A stretch of 64,000 nucleotides of DNA, taken from NCBI GenBank assembly GCA_020354025.1, contig CP070638.1:2237093-2301092 (forward strand), in the 5' to 3' direction. This document shows, piece by piece, positions 10,301 through 18,727 of this stretch. Source of the stretch: Fidelibacterota bacterium (GTDB taxonomy: Bacteria > Fidelibacterota > Marinisomatia > SCGC-AAA003-L08 > TS1B11). Numbering within the stretch: position 1 is the first letter of the stretch; each line of letters starts with the position of its first letter. A program made the translations under genes and the position numbers. The notes beneath the pieces were generated by a model. That model was not told where the DNA came from, searched no databases, and was given only the letters and a program-made list of their open reading frames with translations.

Positions 10301-10658
10301 CTTCGGCTCAATCAGCTCGTGGTTCTATCAGAGCCTCGCGGGTATCCGCCCCGGCGAGGCAGGCTACAAGACCCTGATCATTAAGCCGTGTGTACCGGCC
10401 GGGCTCGAGCAAGTATGCGGTTCGATCAACACCGTCCGCGGTTATGTAGAGTCCAGCTGGAAGCAGGCAAGCAACGGCAAGTTCGAGCTGCACGTTACTG
10501 TCCCAAGCAACACACCTACCGAAGTGTGGATTCCTTCGGCTGATGGAGACGTCTCCGTGGAACCTGCGGGTCCGGAGTTCAACAGGTCCGAGGATGGCCG
10601 CGCTGTTTACTCGGCAGGCTCCGGAACCTACGTCTTCCGCTCGAAGCTCCTGCAGTGA
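7323..10658 (+). CDS. Alpha-L-rhamnosidase, GH78 family
   Basis: The 1111 residues release terminal L-rhamnose from plant or algal glycans by inversion. An N-terminal hydrophobic segment (about 13-30) is a signal or anchor. The GH78 N-terminal domain follows (VEYAERPLGID and NPRFAW near 50-70). A laminin-G-like sandwich appears inserted at about 165-330, then the rhamnosidase beta domains, then the (alpha/alpha)6 barrel. The catalytic set is visible: D687, E692 and D699 in DTPTYEKNGWTGDAQ with spacing identical to the Bacillus RhaB triad, and E980 in TMLEGWS as the likely base. Start choice is uncertain: the ATG at 7323 lacks a clear ribosome site and one at 7338 (MRISGR) is possible. A sugar carrier and a second glycosidase lie downstream. 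Confidence 0.9.
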   Translation: MKKAAMRISGRIYLGCIIGIIGLVICISYGEVQTGQVATKPTIPCPTNLKVEYAERPLGIDELNPRFAWLPLLDNQGIQQACQIWVATSLIGLLNGENIVWDSGKITSSDSREIEYAGPALESRTRYFWKVRVWDSQGRVSDWSSPSWWEMGLLDPDDWQAEWIGGRQDLDHDWSDLRITFDFTLNGTALNFLFRARPIGKTYGETYNWEITSIGGRPTLREQVRHYPGGSSSRTTLTTLKEVTIPNITVDDLVGKRHQIVIDANGSKIMTWIDGILIDTVIDDSQKSGTIGVKAQQAEAALIHQVSVDIAGNTVFLTDFANNTNPFTAGHPTIDGLQVSGIADGKDAVLPISIPAPLLRKVFDINGKVESARLYVTAGGWPKITLNGQKVGDTALENGFTAYDKRVLYSTYDVTELVQEGSNVIGIELGRGWYGVTVPNEWYWHMASWHGNPSLRAQLEITFTNGERQIVTTDGIWRTMDGPTTDDSIYGGEHYDARLEPTGWRNIDYNDDSWVPATVVAGPAGKLVAAELEPIKVIDTISPVAITEPRHGTYVFDFGRIFAGWVQLNVSGPAGQTVSMIHAEKLSTEGTVQVASRLIDAQLQTDYYTLAGGGSEQWEPSFCYKGFRYVQVEGFPGTPTRAALVGKIAHSSVELVGTFTCSNDLLNKIQQAARNTILNNLHGFQTDTPTYEKNGWTGDAQASSLAAAINFDMARVWTKWMADFQDAQSAKGEIPEIVPTTSYYGYENTPGWNMTWGPVPSWDAATFILPWDMYRNYGDTRILTEMYDTQKKLVEYTGAYINAATNYTYKNPNNLFLGEYSGRGPVGPVDATAVAYHYLMVEMLAKIADILGKTTDAATYLVLADNIRDAYNARYWDATQEYYRTVGANGTVQPYAQTQNVLPLAFGLVPEGHETAVVNRLNADIVARDYHLTAGIYGIRYLMTILSDYGYTNTAFRVAAQTTEPSWGWWIANGLSTMLEGWSLNSRSYDHHYFGSISSWFYQSLAGIRPGEAGYKTLIIKPCVPAGLEQVCGSINTVRGYVESSWKQASNGKFELHVTVPSNTPTEVWIPSADGDVSVEPAGPEFNRSEDGRAVYSAGSGTYVFRSKLLQ

Positions 10659-10694
10659 GTGAATTCAGACACCGTACCACGCGGTGCAATCCCC

Positions 10695-10751
10695 TTGACA
10701 GGGCAAACCCACAGCCCTTAAGCTCATAGTGAATATCAGGGTATCCCTGAT
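10695..10751 (+). promoter_or_regulatory. Possible tRNA-Leu promoter and palindrome
   Basis: TTGACA at 10695-10700 could be a -35 box, with TTAAGC 17 bases on as a weak -10. A perfect palindrome ATCAGGG-TAT-CCCTGAT (10735-10751) lies 20 bases before the tRNA. No start site can be fixed from sequence alone. Confidence 0.3.
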
Positions 10752-10770
10752 GCTCCGCAGCTGACACCCT

Positions 10771-10854
10771 GCCCGGGTGGCGGAATTGGTAGACGCGCTA
10801 GGTTCAGGGTCTAGTGTCCTTTGGGACGTGCTGGTTCGACTCCAGTCTCGGGCA
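10771..10854 (+). tRNA. tRNA-Leu (anticodon CAG)
   Basis: This is an 84-base class II tRNA. The acceptor stem GCCCGGG pairs with CTCGGGC with one G-U pair, followed by discriminator A. The D arm is GTGGCGGAATTGGTAGAC. The anticodon stem CTAGG/TCTAG encloses the loop TTCAGGG with anticodon CAG, reading CUG codons. A long variable arm and the T arm (GGTTCGAC) complete it. CCA is not encoded, so it must be added. The last 11 bases of the gene and the four after it are repeated at 13706-13720. Confidence 0.95.
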
Positions 10855-10858
10855 CTTG

Positions 10859-10889
10859 AAAGCCTCCTTTGCAGGGGGCTTTTCTTTTT
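10859..10889 (+). terminator. Rho-independent terminator after tRNA-Leu
   Basis: AAAGCCTCC (10859-10867) pairs with GGGGGCTTT (10874-10882) over nine base pairs including one G-U, with a six-base loop. TTTCTTTTT follows. It begins four bases after the mature tRNA end. Confidence 0.85.
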
Positions 10890-11073
10890 CCACACCCTGG
10901 AATGGTTCGTGCAACTTTCTACTCCCCCATTAAGTCTAAGTAGAGAAGGTGGCCGCCTAGTGGATTCTCTATCCCCGTCAGTCTTACTTTACCTATGGAT
11001 CACCACTTATAGGAGTGTAGCTATTCCAAACAATAGCCATCATATCAGATACAATCGAAAAGTGTAACCGGGC
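10890..11073 (+). other. Leader of the orphan permease gene with a 7-bp inverted repeat
   Basis: TAGAGAA (10941-10947) is repeated as TTCTCTA (10965-10971), about 100 bases before the permease start. TGGAATGGTTCGTGCA at about 10899 has the GG-N10-GC spacing of a sigma-54 site but matches the consensus poorly. Nothing else is seen. Confidence 0.25.
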
Positions 11074-13497
11074 ATGTTCAAGAATTACGCCACTATTGCC
11101 GTGCGCAATTTTCTCAAGCACTGGTTCTTCTCGCTTATCAACGTGCTGGGGCTATCCGTCGGGCTGGCCTGCTCCATCCTGCTGCTGTTGTACGTCTTCG
11201 ATGAGCTCAGCTACGACCGCTTCTACACCACCGCTGACCGCGTTGTTCGGATCAGCTTTGATGCCAAGATCGGAGAACAGGAAATCCTGGGAACCGTGAC
11301 CCCCGCCCCCTTGGCCGCTACCCTCAGGGCGGAATTCCCGGAGGTCGAAACCGCCGTTCGCATATGGAGTTTCGGAATCCCTGTCATGCGCTACGGGGAC
11401 AAGGTGTTCAGCGAGGGGAAATGGGTCTTCGCCGATTCCACCTTCTTCCAGGTGTTCCCCGTGCGGCTTATCATGGGCAATCCCACCCGGGCTCTCGCCC
11501 AGCCCAGATCCCTGGTTATTACCGCCTCTACAGCCCAGCGCTATTTCGGGCAGGCAAATCCCATGGGAAAAATGTTGACAAAGAATAATAGCGAAGAACT
11601 GGCCGTTACCGGAGTCATTGAGGACTTCCCCGGGAATTCCCATTTCCATTTCGATATGCTCCAGTCCATGCTGGATTATTCCAGAGCCGAATACTCCGAT
11701 TGGGTGAGCCACCAGTACACCACTTATGTCCTCCTTAAGGAGGGTCCCAATTTCGCCGCCCTCGAGACCAAGCTCGAGGATCTGGTACACCGATACGTGG
11801 GCCCCCAGGTGGAGGCCACCTTGGGAATCACACTCGACCAGGTCTTCGAGTCCGGCGGCCGCTGGAAATACCCGGTTCAGCCGCTGACATCCATCCACCT
11901 CAGCTCCAATCTCCTAGGCGATTTCGAGCCTGGCGGGGATATCACTTTCGTGAGTATCCTGATGGTAGTGGCTGCATTTATCGTGATCCTGGCCACCATC
12001 AATTTCATGAACCTGGCTACCGCCCGGTCGGCCACTCGCGCTAAGGAAGTCGGGGTACGCAAGACCCTGGGCGCCCAGCAGTCTCAGCTGGTCACACAGT
12101 TCCTCTCCGAATCGGTCCTGCTCGGGCTGATCTCGCTCATCATTGCCCTGATACTTATCCAGCTGGTCCTACCTGTGTACAACAATTTTACCGGGAAAAT
12201 CCTTTCCGTGCCCTACCTGGATCACTGGTGGGTAATTCCCGCCCTGCTGGCGTTTACCGTATTCACCGGCCTCTTCGCCGGTTCATACCCAGCACTTTTC
12301 ATGGCTGCCTTTAGCCCAGTCTCCGTAATGAAAGGTGGCCACTCCGTCCGACCCGGAAAAAAATACCTAAGGAACGGTCTGGTGGTATTCCAGTTCACCA
12401 TCTCCATGATATTGCTGGTGGGAGCGCTGGTTATCCGGGGGCAGCTGCATTATATCCGGAGTATGCCTAAAGGTTTCAACCAGGAACACCTACTGGTCGT
12501 TGACAAATTTAGCGATCTTGGTACCCAGGCTCACATCATGAAGGAGAATCTTCTCGGTCGCGCCGATATCACCTCTGCTTCAGGTGCCCTGCAAGTACCA
12601 GGCCTCGAATTCAACGGCGGCATCAACGCCTATCAGGTTGCGGGTGATGTGGAAAAGCACATTCTCTGGTCCACGTTTACCGACGCTGATTTCGCCGAGA
12701 CCTATGAGCTGGACCTAGTGACCGGCCGCTATTTCTCCGATGAGATGGCCACCGATACCCTCGCCGTGGTCCTCAATGAATCCGCTGTCAATGCCCTAGG
12801 ATTGACGGACCCGCTGAATTCTATCATCCATCCGCCTGATGATTCGGATGGTGAGGGGGAACGATTCCACGTCATCGGGATCGTGCGTGATTTCCATTTC
12901 GAATCCTTCCACCAACCCATCCACCCCCTCGTCTTCCGGCTGAACCGCGTCAACGACATCGGGAATCATCTTGCCCTGCGAGTAAATACCGACGACCTCC
13001 CCGCTACCCTAGCCGCGGTGGAAGCCCAGTGGGATCAGTTCTCTAACGGTCAGGTGTTTGAATACTTCTTCTACGATGACGTGTTCGATATCAGCTACAT
13101 TACCGAGCAGCAGTCCAGCAGGCTCATTACCTCCTTCGCCATCCTGGCCATATTCATAGCCTGCCTGGGCCTCTTTGGCCTCGGAGCCTTCATGGCTCAG
13201 CAGCGCACAAAGGAGATCGGCATCCGGAAAGTGCTCGGGGCCACCAAGACAAGCGTCGTCGCTCTCCTGTCTCGCGAGGTCGTGAAACTGGTCGTGCTGG
13301 CTGCGCTGTTGTGCGTACCGGTGGCGTATTATCTCATGCAGAACTGGCTTCAGAATTTCGCCTACCGTATCAGCCTGTCACCGATCCCCTTTCTCGAAGC
13401 GGGCTTCATAACTTTGATCATCGCCTTGGTGACTGTGAGCTACCATGCAGTTAAGGCGGCCTTGGCCAATACGGTGGATTCCTTACGCTATGAATGA
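11074..13497 (+). CDS. FtsX/MacB-like ABC transporter permease, orphan copy
   Basis: The 807 residues have two tandem modules, each an FtsX core with a MacB-type periplasmic domain. There is a first helix near 21-42, a periplasmic part to about 285, then helices with the signature RSATRAKEVGVRKTLGA, a second periplasmic part, and the final helices with RTKEIGIRKVLGA. Such proteins couple ATP hydrolysis by a partner to export or lipoprotein-type mechanotransmission rather than moving substrate through a channel. It is a clear paralogue of the two permeases at 38197-43150 and shares the opening MFKNYxTIAxRN. No ATPase or adaptor gene is beside it, so it must use one in trans or be non-functional. 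It is flanked by the tRNA-Leu gene and a copy of that gene's 3' end. Confidence 0.85.
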   Translation: MFKNYATIAVRNFLKHWFFSLINVLGLSVGLACSILLLLYVFDELSYDRFYTTADRVVRISFDAKIGEQEILGTVTPAPLAATLRAEFPEVETAVRIWSFGIPVMRYGDKVFSEGKWVFADSTFFQVFPVRLIMGNPTRALAQPRSLVITASTAQRYFGQANPMGKMLTKNNSEELAVTGVIEDFPGNSHFHFDMLQSMLDYSRAEYSDWVSHQYTTYVLLKEGPNFAALETKLEDLVHRYVGPQVEATLGITLDQVFESGGRWKYPVQPLTSIHLSSNLLGDFEPGGDITFVSILMVVAAFIVILATINFMNLATARSATRAKEVGVRKTLGAQQSQLVTQFLSESVLLGLISLIIALILIQLVLPVYNNFTGKILSVPYLDHWWVIPALLAFTVFTGLFAGSYPALFMAAFSPVSVMKGGHSVRPGKKYLRNGLVVFQFTISMILLVGALVIRGQLHYIRSMPKGFNQEHLLVVDKFSDLGTQAHIMKENLLGRADITSASGALQVPGLEFNGGINAYQVAGDVEKHILWSTFTDADFAETYELDLVTGRYFSDEMATDTLAVVLNESAVNALGLTDPLNSIIHPPDDSDGEGERFHVIGIVRDFHFESFHQPIHPLVFRLNRVNDIGNHLALRVNTDDLPATLAAVEAQWDQFSNGQVFEYFFYDDVFDISYITEQQSSRLITSFAILAIFIACLGLFGLGAFMAQQRTKEIGIRKVLGATKTSVVALLSREVVKLVVLAALLCVPVAYYLMQNWLQNFAYRISLSPIPFLEAGFITLIIALVTVSYHAVKAALANTVDSLRYE

Positions 13498-13978
13498 ACC
13501 ATAGCATCATCGACCTGAGACAGGACTTGCCCTCCTGTTCCCGATCTGGCCCACGTCAGAGCTAATATCTGAAAGTTCACATAACATCAGTGCACGAAAC
13601 GGAATCTGTACGGGGAATAGTGCCTGTAACATCATCTATGCTTTTAGCCTTTGAACTACAGGTCGCAGAGGGAACAACGTAAGGATGTATAAACCGGGGT
13701 CTTTGAGTCTCGGGCACTTGTAAGCCCCCTTCTCAGGGGGTATTTCTGTGTCCGGGACTAATCCCTGATTCAGCAGTACTCCCACATTCTGCGGGACAAA
13801 TACTTCTTCATGGACTTAGAGTACTCGGGAGTTGCCAGCCAAGGGAATGGAAATATACGAAGGAGTATTTCCACTCGTCATCTATTCAGGATCCCTCCGC
13901 CTCCCTGTCTACCTTCATAGCAGTATCGCTACGCTTTTAATCCAAAATGTTTATTTGTAATACAAATGAGCAAGGGGC
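13498..13978. other. Intergenic region with tRNA-end repeat and hairpins
   Basis: No gene is seen. Besides the tRNA-end repeat (listed separately), GGAAATA (13849-13855) pairs with TATTTCC (13866-13872). A CCCACATTCTGCGGGA stretch near 13785 resembles, in degenerate form, the hairpin unit found in the tRNA-like gene at 53725-53784. A weak hairpin TGAGC-CCCT-TGCTCA (minus strand) overlaps the end of the small gene at 13979. Confidence 0.4.
13706..13748 (+). repeat. Copy of tRNA-Leu 3' end plus terminator (attR-like)
   Basis: The 15 bases AGTCTCGGGCACTTG at 13706-13720 are identical to 10844-10858, the last 11 bases of tRNA-Leu(CAG) plus four downstream. The similarity goes on through a terminator-like hairpin (CCCCC / GGGGG, then TATTTCT) matching the one at 10859-10889. 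An intact tRNA on one side and a 3' fragment with its terminator on the other is the classic outcome of site-specific integration into a tRNA gene. It could also be left by a partial tandem duplication. No integrase lies between. Confidence 0.55.
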
Positions 13979-14311
13979 TCATTCTTGTTGCGTCTGATCC
14001 GGTCTGCGAATCCAAGACCTTCGTTCGTGGAACGACTGGACCTTCAAATCTGCCCAATCATCAATAATCTTTACCAGTCGTTCCTTATCCTCTGGACGGT
14101 CCGCCAACCTTTCTTCGATCAACTTGTGCAGCCCTTCCCGAAGCTGCTGTACTTGCTGATAACTGATCACTGATTCTTTTTCCCAGGACTCTTTCTCAGT
14201 ACGTTGTGCTGTAAGGTCCGAATCCGCTCGGGCTAACCGCTGCTTCCTTCCTGATAGAAACACAGCTATTAAAATGATCAGGATAACGACGCCGATAATG
14301 ATCTCATTCAA
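13979..14311 (-). CDS. Small membrane-anchored coiled-coil protein, unknown function
   Basis: The 110 residues have one N-terminal helix (about 3-20, IIIGVVILIILIAVFLSG) followed by a charged, probably coiled-coil tail rich in E, R, K and Q. I do not recognise the family. The start is TTG with GAGGA six bases before it. An ATG four bases inside is in another frame. It begins 12 bp after the DASS transporter stop, so the two are likely translated from one message. An accessory role for the transporter is only a guess from position. Confidence 0.6.
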   Translation of the reverse strand: MNEIIIGVVILIILIAVFLSGRKQRLARADSDLTAQRTEKESWEKESVISYQQVQQLREGLHKLIEERLADRPEDKERLVKIIDDWADLKVQSFHERRSWIRRPDQTQQE

Positions 14312-14323
14312 GGTTAATCCTCA

Positions 14324-15844
14324 CTATATAAATACGGGAATTCTTAGCACGGCGACCCAATATAGAGTGATCATAATGGCTATAACGATTAGTGCTATCG
14401 GCCAGGCGACCGTTGCCATACGAATAAAATCTTTTGATTGCAGCTGACCTCTGGAATAGACAATGGAACTAGCCGGCGTTCCGACCACCAGCCAGTAAGC
14501 CATAGATGTAGAAATGGCCAGTGCAATGCCTACCAGGAGAGGATTTGTACCGGAAATTTGGGCCATATCAAGTACCACAGGACCAATCACTACCACGGTG
14601 GCGCCGGCACTCATCAAGTTGGTCAGCCCGGCACCCAAGACAACCACCAGGAATATCAGAGCAATACCCGATTTGATTCCCAGCGGAGCCACGAGAGCGA
14701 TAATACTTTCCGCTAGCCAACTCGCGGCGCCAGTCGATTCGAACACCGTGCCCAGACTGACGGCTCCAGCATACAGAATAATGACTCCCCAGCTAACGTT
14801 TCTCTCATAGTCTTTCCAGGACGCTAATCCCAGCAGCAGGTACAGGACGACGCCAGTGATTGCTACGCCGCCCAAGCCAAGCGAAAAGCCCAGCAGCTGT
14901 CTCGTGATTGACTTGTCCGTAATCCAAAGATATACCACCAGTATCATGATAGCTGCTACCAGCCACTGCTTGGTAGTCATTTTCCCGTGCTTATGTAAAT
15001 CCCCTCTCAGGATCGTGACAGCATCAGACAGGTCGTTCACTTCCGGCTTAAAGATAAGGGGCAGGATAAAGGACATTACAGCCGCCATCACCACCGTAAA
15101 AAAAACACCCATCGATATCCATTGCACGAAGGAAACATCGATCCCGATGTTCGATAAAAAGCCGATCATGATTGCATTCCTGGCTCCGCCCGTCGGGCTC
15201 ATGGGAGTTCCCACCATGCACCCCACCGCAACGGATATCATAAGCAACTTCCCCAAATTCGGTGCGGGTATGATTTTATTTGTTAGTGAATACAGCGCTA
15301 ATGCTATGGGAATAAACATGGGAGCGGTGGACGATTCGTTCATAAAAGCAGCTGGAATTGCGGTCCCCAGGATGATCCCAAAAACGACCATCCGGGTTTT
15401 GGTACCCGATAGGCTCACCACCAGCATACCGATCCGTTTGTCCAGGCCGTATTTTACTAATGTGGCACCAATCGCCAGAGAACCAGCAATAAACCATACA
15501 GCATCATGGGCATAGGTAGAGACTATCTTTTCCGGAGGAGTTATCCCGAAGAATAATTGTACCAGACCGATGATAAGTGCTACCGCAGGCAGTGGAGTAG
15601 TTTCAGTCGCAAAAAACACCACGCAAGCAGCCAGGAGGGCGATGATGATCTTCATATGCGTCGCTTTAAGAGCAATCGTTGCTGGATCGTGATCGCTGAA
15701 TAGCGCCTCCGCTTTGGCGCTCATGGACGCGGGCATTGGCATCATGAAAGCTATCACTGCAAAGAGAGCCAGACCGATAGCCAGCCATTTAAAGTTTGTT
15801 GTTTTATCGAACCCGCCGGAGGAGTTCACTTCGAGTGTAGGCAT
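14324..15844 (-). CDS. Sodium:dicarboxylate/sulfate-type symporter, DASS (SLC13) family
   Basis: The 506 residues begin MPTLEVNSSGG. An in-frame 56-residue upstream extension is basic and Cys-rich, looks untranslated and was left out. Eleven or more membrane helices are visible. The paired substrate and sodium loops are MNESSTAPMF (first half) and TNLMSAGATVVVIGP (second half), the DASS counterparts of the SNT motifs. The family moves C4-dicarboxylates, citrate or sulfate with Na+. The exact substrate is not evident. The motif GTPMSPTGGARNAIMIGFL is typical of bacterial members. A small membrane protein follows 12 bp downstream. Expected size is 450-510 residues, so it is full length. Confidence 0.85.
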   Translation of the reverse strand: MPTLEVNSSGGFDKTTNFKWLAIGLALFAVIAFMMPMPASMSAKAEALFSDHDPATIALKATHMKIIIALLAACVVFFATETTPLPAVALIIGLVQLFFGITPPEKIVSTYAHDAVWFIAGSLAIGATLVKYGLDKRIGMLVVSLSGTKTRMVVFGIILGTAIPAAFMNESSTAPMFIPIALALYSLTNKIIPAPNLGKLLMISVAVGCMVGTPMSPTGGARNAIMIGFLSNIGIDVSFVQWISMGVFFTVVMAAVMSFILPLIFKPEVNDLSDAVTILRGDLHKHGKMTTKQWLVAAIMILVVYLWITDKSITRQLLGFSLGLGGVAITGVVLYLLLGLASWKDYERNVSWGVIILYAGAVSLGTVFESTGAASWLAESIIALVAPLGIKSGIALIFLVVVLGAGLTNLMSAGATVVVIGPVVLDMAQISGTNPLLVGIALAISTSMAYWLVVGTPASSIVYSRGQLQSKDFIRMATVAWPIALIVIAIMITLYWVAVLRIPVFI

Positions 15845-16571
15845 TGTTTTCCGTGAAGGTGTTACAAAGCACTGGCAAACGCAAGAAAAATCTGATTCTT
15901 TGTGTAGGTCTTCAGGGTATTTTCGATACCTGGGGCTAAAAACAAAGAGACAAATTTGGCATTCCCAAGGTTTAATTCGTGCCTCATTCGATGCATTCTT
16001 TGCTTGGGTCAATTAACCTGATTGACTCTCATCATCCTAAAAATGGGTCATGATTGGCCACCATTACGCAAATTCCTGCCCCATTTTCATGCCCTTTTTT
16101 TCTTCCACGACGGGAAGTACATGAACTTAAACGACACTGTTTTGCCATGCGGGACTATTCCTCCTGCAACTATCTTTTTCAGTACACTAGCAATCGTTAT
16201 ATTAACGTCAACGGCGGAATTAGATCATACCGGAGCAACATTGGATTAACAGCCCCCGACCAGAATCCACAGGAGTGGAAGAACCTGAGCCTTTCAGTCC
16301 CGGGAACGAAAGGCTTCCCAATGTGGGGAGCTTCTCTTGTCTCCAGCCATTCCTGGTTCTGATATCACCTCAAAACCAGAATCCAGGTCTAAACGGACCG
16401 CCTCCTTTCATCGTAAATTATCTTCCGTGAATCTGAAATACAGCCTTATTAATCCCTCAATGAGAATCGCGGGATACCTCTGAAATTCAACCTGCCCCTT
16501 GCGAATCAACACCTCTCAATACATCAGCGCAGCCAGCGATCCTCAGGTAACCAGCGTGGAGCTAGCATGCC
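15845..16571. other. Divergent intergenic region with several inverted repeats
   Basis: This 727-bp stretch separates the minus-strand DASS gene from the plus-strand glycosidase. GTCAAT-7-ATTGAC lies at 16008-16026. AGCCTTTC (16288-16295) pairs with GAAAGGCT (16308-16315). CCTGGTTCTG (16352-16361) pairs with CAGAATCCAGG (16377-16387) with one bulge. Open frames of 75-102 codons here have no ribosome site or family pattern. The hairpins could be operators or leader structures for the glycosidase. Confidence 0.4.
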
Positions 16572-18611
16572 ATGAAAATAGTACATCATACCCTCACGTT
16601 TATCACACTGATAAATACCCTTTTGTTATCAACGGGAATAGCCCAGGAAAGCGGTAATCATCCTCCCCGTCTCCGACGCTCGGAAAGCTTCTTAGGAATC
16701 CACTTCGATTTCCATGCCGATGACGACTGTGATTCTATCGGCAATAATGTTGACCGGGCAATGGTGGAATACATTATCGATAAAGTCCAACCTGATTATA
16801 TCCAAACCGATTCTAAAGGGCACCGGGGACTTACGAGCTACCCCACAGAAGTTGGCAATCGTGCCCCTGGCTTTGTAAGGGATCCTCTGAAGATATGGAG
16901 AGCGGTCACCGCCGAGAGGGGCGTTGCTTTGTATCTGCATCATTCCGGCGTGTGGGATGCCGAAGCGGTTAAGCAGTATCCTGAATGGGCACGCATTAAT
17001 GAGGAAGGGAAAGCGGACGATCGACTCACATCGGTATTTGGACCGTATGTGGATCAATTACTGATTCCACAGCTGAAAGAGATCCGTAGTGTATACCAGG
17101 TAGACGGTGTGTGGATAGATGGCGAGTGCTGGGCGACCGAGCGTGATTATTCGGAAAAAGTGATCAAAGCTTTTCGTGAACAAACAGGGATACAGGAGAT
17201 ACCGAAAAAACCGGATGATCCATACTGGTTCGAATTTTCGGAGTTCTGCCGAGCTGGCTTCAGGCATTACCTGGACCATTATGTGAGTGCGATGCATCAG
17301 CATAGTCCCGGTTTTCAGATTGCCAGCAACTGGGCCTACAGCTCCATGATGCCCGAACCTGTAGATATTGGTGTTGACTTTATCTCTGGTGACTATTCGG
17401 CCATGAACAGTGTCAACTCGGCGCGCTTTGAAGGACGTTGTATGGTACATCAGGGTAAGCCTTGGGACCTCATGGCCTGGAGCTTTACGTGGACAGATCA
17501 GCTTTTCAGCACGAAATCAGTACCGCAGCTGAAGCAGGAAGCTGCTATGGTGCTTTCGCTTGGTGGCGGCTTCCAGGCCTATTTCCCCCAGCGCAGGGAT
17601 GGCTCCATCCGGCGATGGCAGATGGATCTGATGGGGGAAGTCGCCAAATTCTGTCGGGCACGCCAGAAAACCTGCCATAGGGCGGAACCTGTACCGCAGA
17701 TAGGTCTCATTTATTCCCAAACCGCCTTCTATCGAAGGAACAGGAAGCTTTTTGCCGCCTGGAGTGAAGAACTTGTGGGTTTGCGTGGTATTCTACAAAG
17801 CCTACTGGAGTCGCAGAACGTGGTGGATATCGTTATGGAACATCACCCTATGGATAGGATGAGCGCATATCCGCTACTGATATATCCGGAGTGGGAATAC
17901 GTCGATCCCGACCTCAAAGCAGATCTGTTGGATTATGTCCGGAAGGGAGGGAATCTATTAGTCATCGGACCGAAGGCCGCCGCCAATTTCGTCCCGGAAT
18001 TGGATGTGAAATTTATCGGGCAACCCGTTGAGATGCTTAACGGCTTGGAATATAACGGCTGGCTGGGTGGTGTAAAGTCGCTTTTTCAAAAAGTGGCGTT
18101 GGGAAAGCAAGCTAAACCTATCGGTAAGGTATACAATCGTGATCCCCTTAATACGAACGACATTTCGGGGCCTTATGAACCGGCCGGGTCTATCCGCAAA
18201 TATGGGGAGGGAAAAATCGCAGCCATCTACCTGAACCTCGGCGAGAGGTACCGGAATGCCGCCACATCGGTGAGCAGGGATTTTCTCAGCTCAATAGTGC
18301 GGGAATTATTCCCCCAACCGTTGGTGGAGGTCATTGGCTCTCAATATGTGGATGTAACGGCAAATCGGAAAGACGGAAAACTGGCCATAAATCTGGTGAA
18401 TACTTCCGGCCCTCATGCAAACGAAAAAGTCTATGTCTTTGATGAGATTTCCTCCGTCGGGCCACTCGATGTATTCATCAGAACCAAGAAAAAGCCCCGC
18501 AGGATATCGCTGGAACCGGGAGGAAGAGCTATAGACTATCGCTATTCCGATGGGAAAATCAGCCTCACGCTGCCCAGCCTTGATATCCATGAGATAATTG
18601 TGGTTGAATAA
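16572..18611 (+). CDS. Glycoside hydrolase-like TIM-barrel protein with glutamine-amidotransferase-like domain
   Basis: The 679 residues have a signal peptide (about 1-24). A (beta/alpha)8-like region (about 38-330) carries IHFDFHADDD, QTDSKGHRG and DGVWIDGECW, the acidic strand ends typical of clan GH-A/GH29-type barrels. A GATase/beta-galactosidase-trimerisation-like domain lies at about 395-490 (YPLLIYPEWEYVDPDLKADLL, then GGNLLVIGP). A beta-sandwich tail lies at about 560-679. I recall close relatives labelled alpha-L-fucosidase or beta-galactosidase trimerisation proteins, but the specificity is not established. The start has GTGGAG ten bases upstream. Closeness to a rhamnosidase and a sugar porter suggests a polysaccharide-degradation role in the periplasm or outside. 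Confidence 0.7.
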   Translation: MKIVHHTLTFITLINTLLLSTGIAQESGNHPPRLRRSESFLGIHFDFHADDDCDSIGNNVDRAMVEYIIDKVQPDYIQTDSKGHRGLTSYPTEVGNRAPGFVRDPLKIWRAVTAERGVALYLHHSGVWDAEAVKQYPEWARINEEGKADDRLTSVFGPYVDQLLIPQLKEIRSVYQVDGVWIDGECWATERDYSEKVIKAFREQTGIQEIPKKPDDPYWFEFSEFCRAGFRHYLDHYVSAMHQHSPGFQIASNWAYSSMMPEPVDIGVDFISGDYSAMNSVNSARFEGRCMVHQGKPWDLMAWSFTWTDQLFSTKSVPQLKQEAAMVLSLGGGFQAYFPQRRDGSIRRWQMDLMGEVAKFCRARQKTCHRAEPVPQIGLIYSQTAFYRRNRKLFAAWSEELVGLRGILQSLLESQNVVDIVMEHHPMDRMSAYPLLIYPEWEYVDPDLKADLLDYVRKGGNLLVIGPKAAANFVPELDVKFIGQPVEMLNGLEYNGWLGGVKSLFQKVALGKQAKPIGKVYNRDPLNTNDISGPYEPAGSIRKYGEGKIAAIYLNLGERYRNAATSVSRDFLSSIVRELFPQPLVEVIGSQYVDVTANRKDGKLAINLVNTSGPHANEKVYVFDEISSVGPLDVFIRTKKKPRRISLEPGGRAIDYRYSDGKISLTLPSLDIHEIIVVE

Positions 18612-18612
18612 C

Positions 18613-18650
18613 CTGCCCGGACTTCATTAAAACCAACAGCTCCTGGGCAG
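18613..18650. terminator. Possible terminator between convergent genes
   Basis: CTGCCC (18613-18618) pairs with GGGCAG (18645-18650) across a long 26-base loop between the glycosidase and the MFS gene. No T tract is present, so this is a weak candidate. Confidence 0.3.
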
Positions 18651-18727
18651 CGGGGGGACTCGGCCTTCATCGTGTAATTTGGCCCATGTAGGAAATAGAC
18701 TATTCTGATCGGTTGGTCAAGCTATAA

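Noticed and set aside
13706..13748. Second complete tRNA-Leu gene
   Set aside because: Only the last bases and terminator match. No D arm or anticodon arm is present upstream.
15845..16012. 56-residue N-terminal extension of the DASS transporter
   Set aside because: Basic and Cys-rich with no membrane segment. Family members start close to the MPTLEV site.
16054..16362. 102-codon plus-strand open frame in the gap before the glycosidase
   Set aside because: No ribosome site, no family pattern, and it crosses two inverted repeats that better explain the region.
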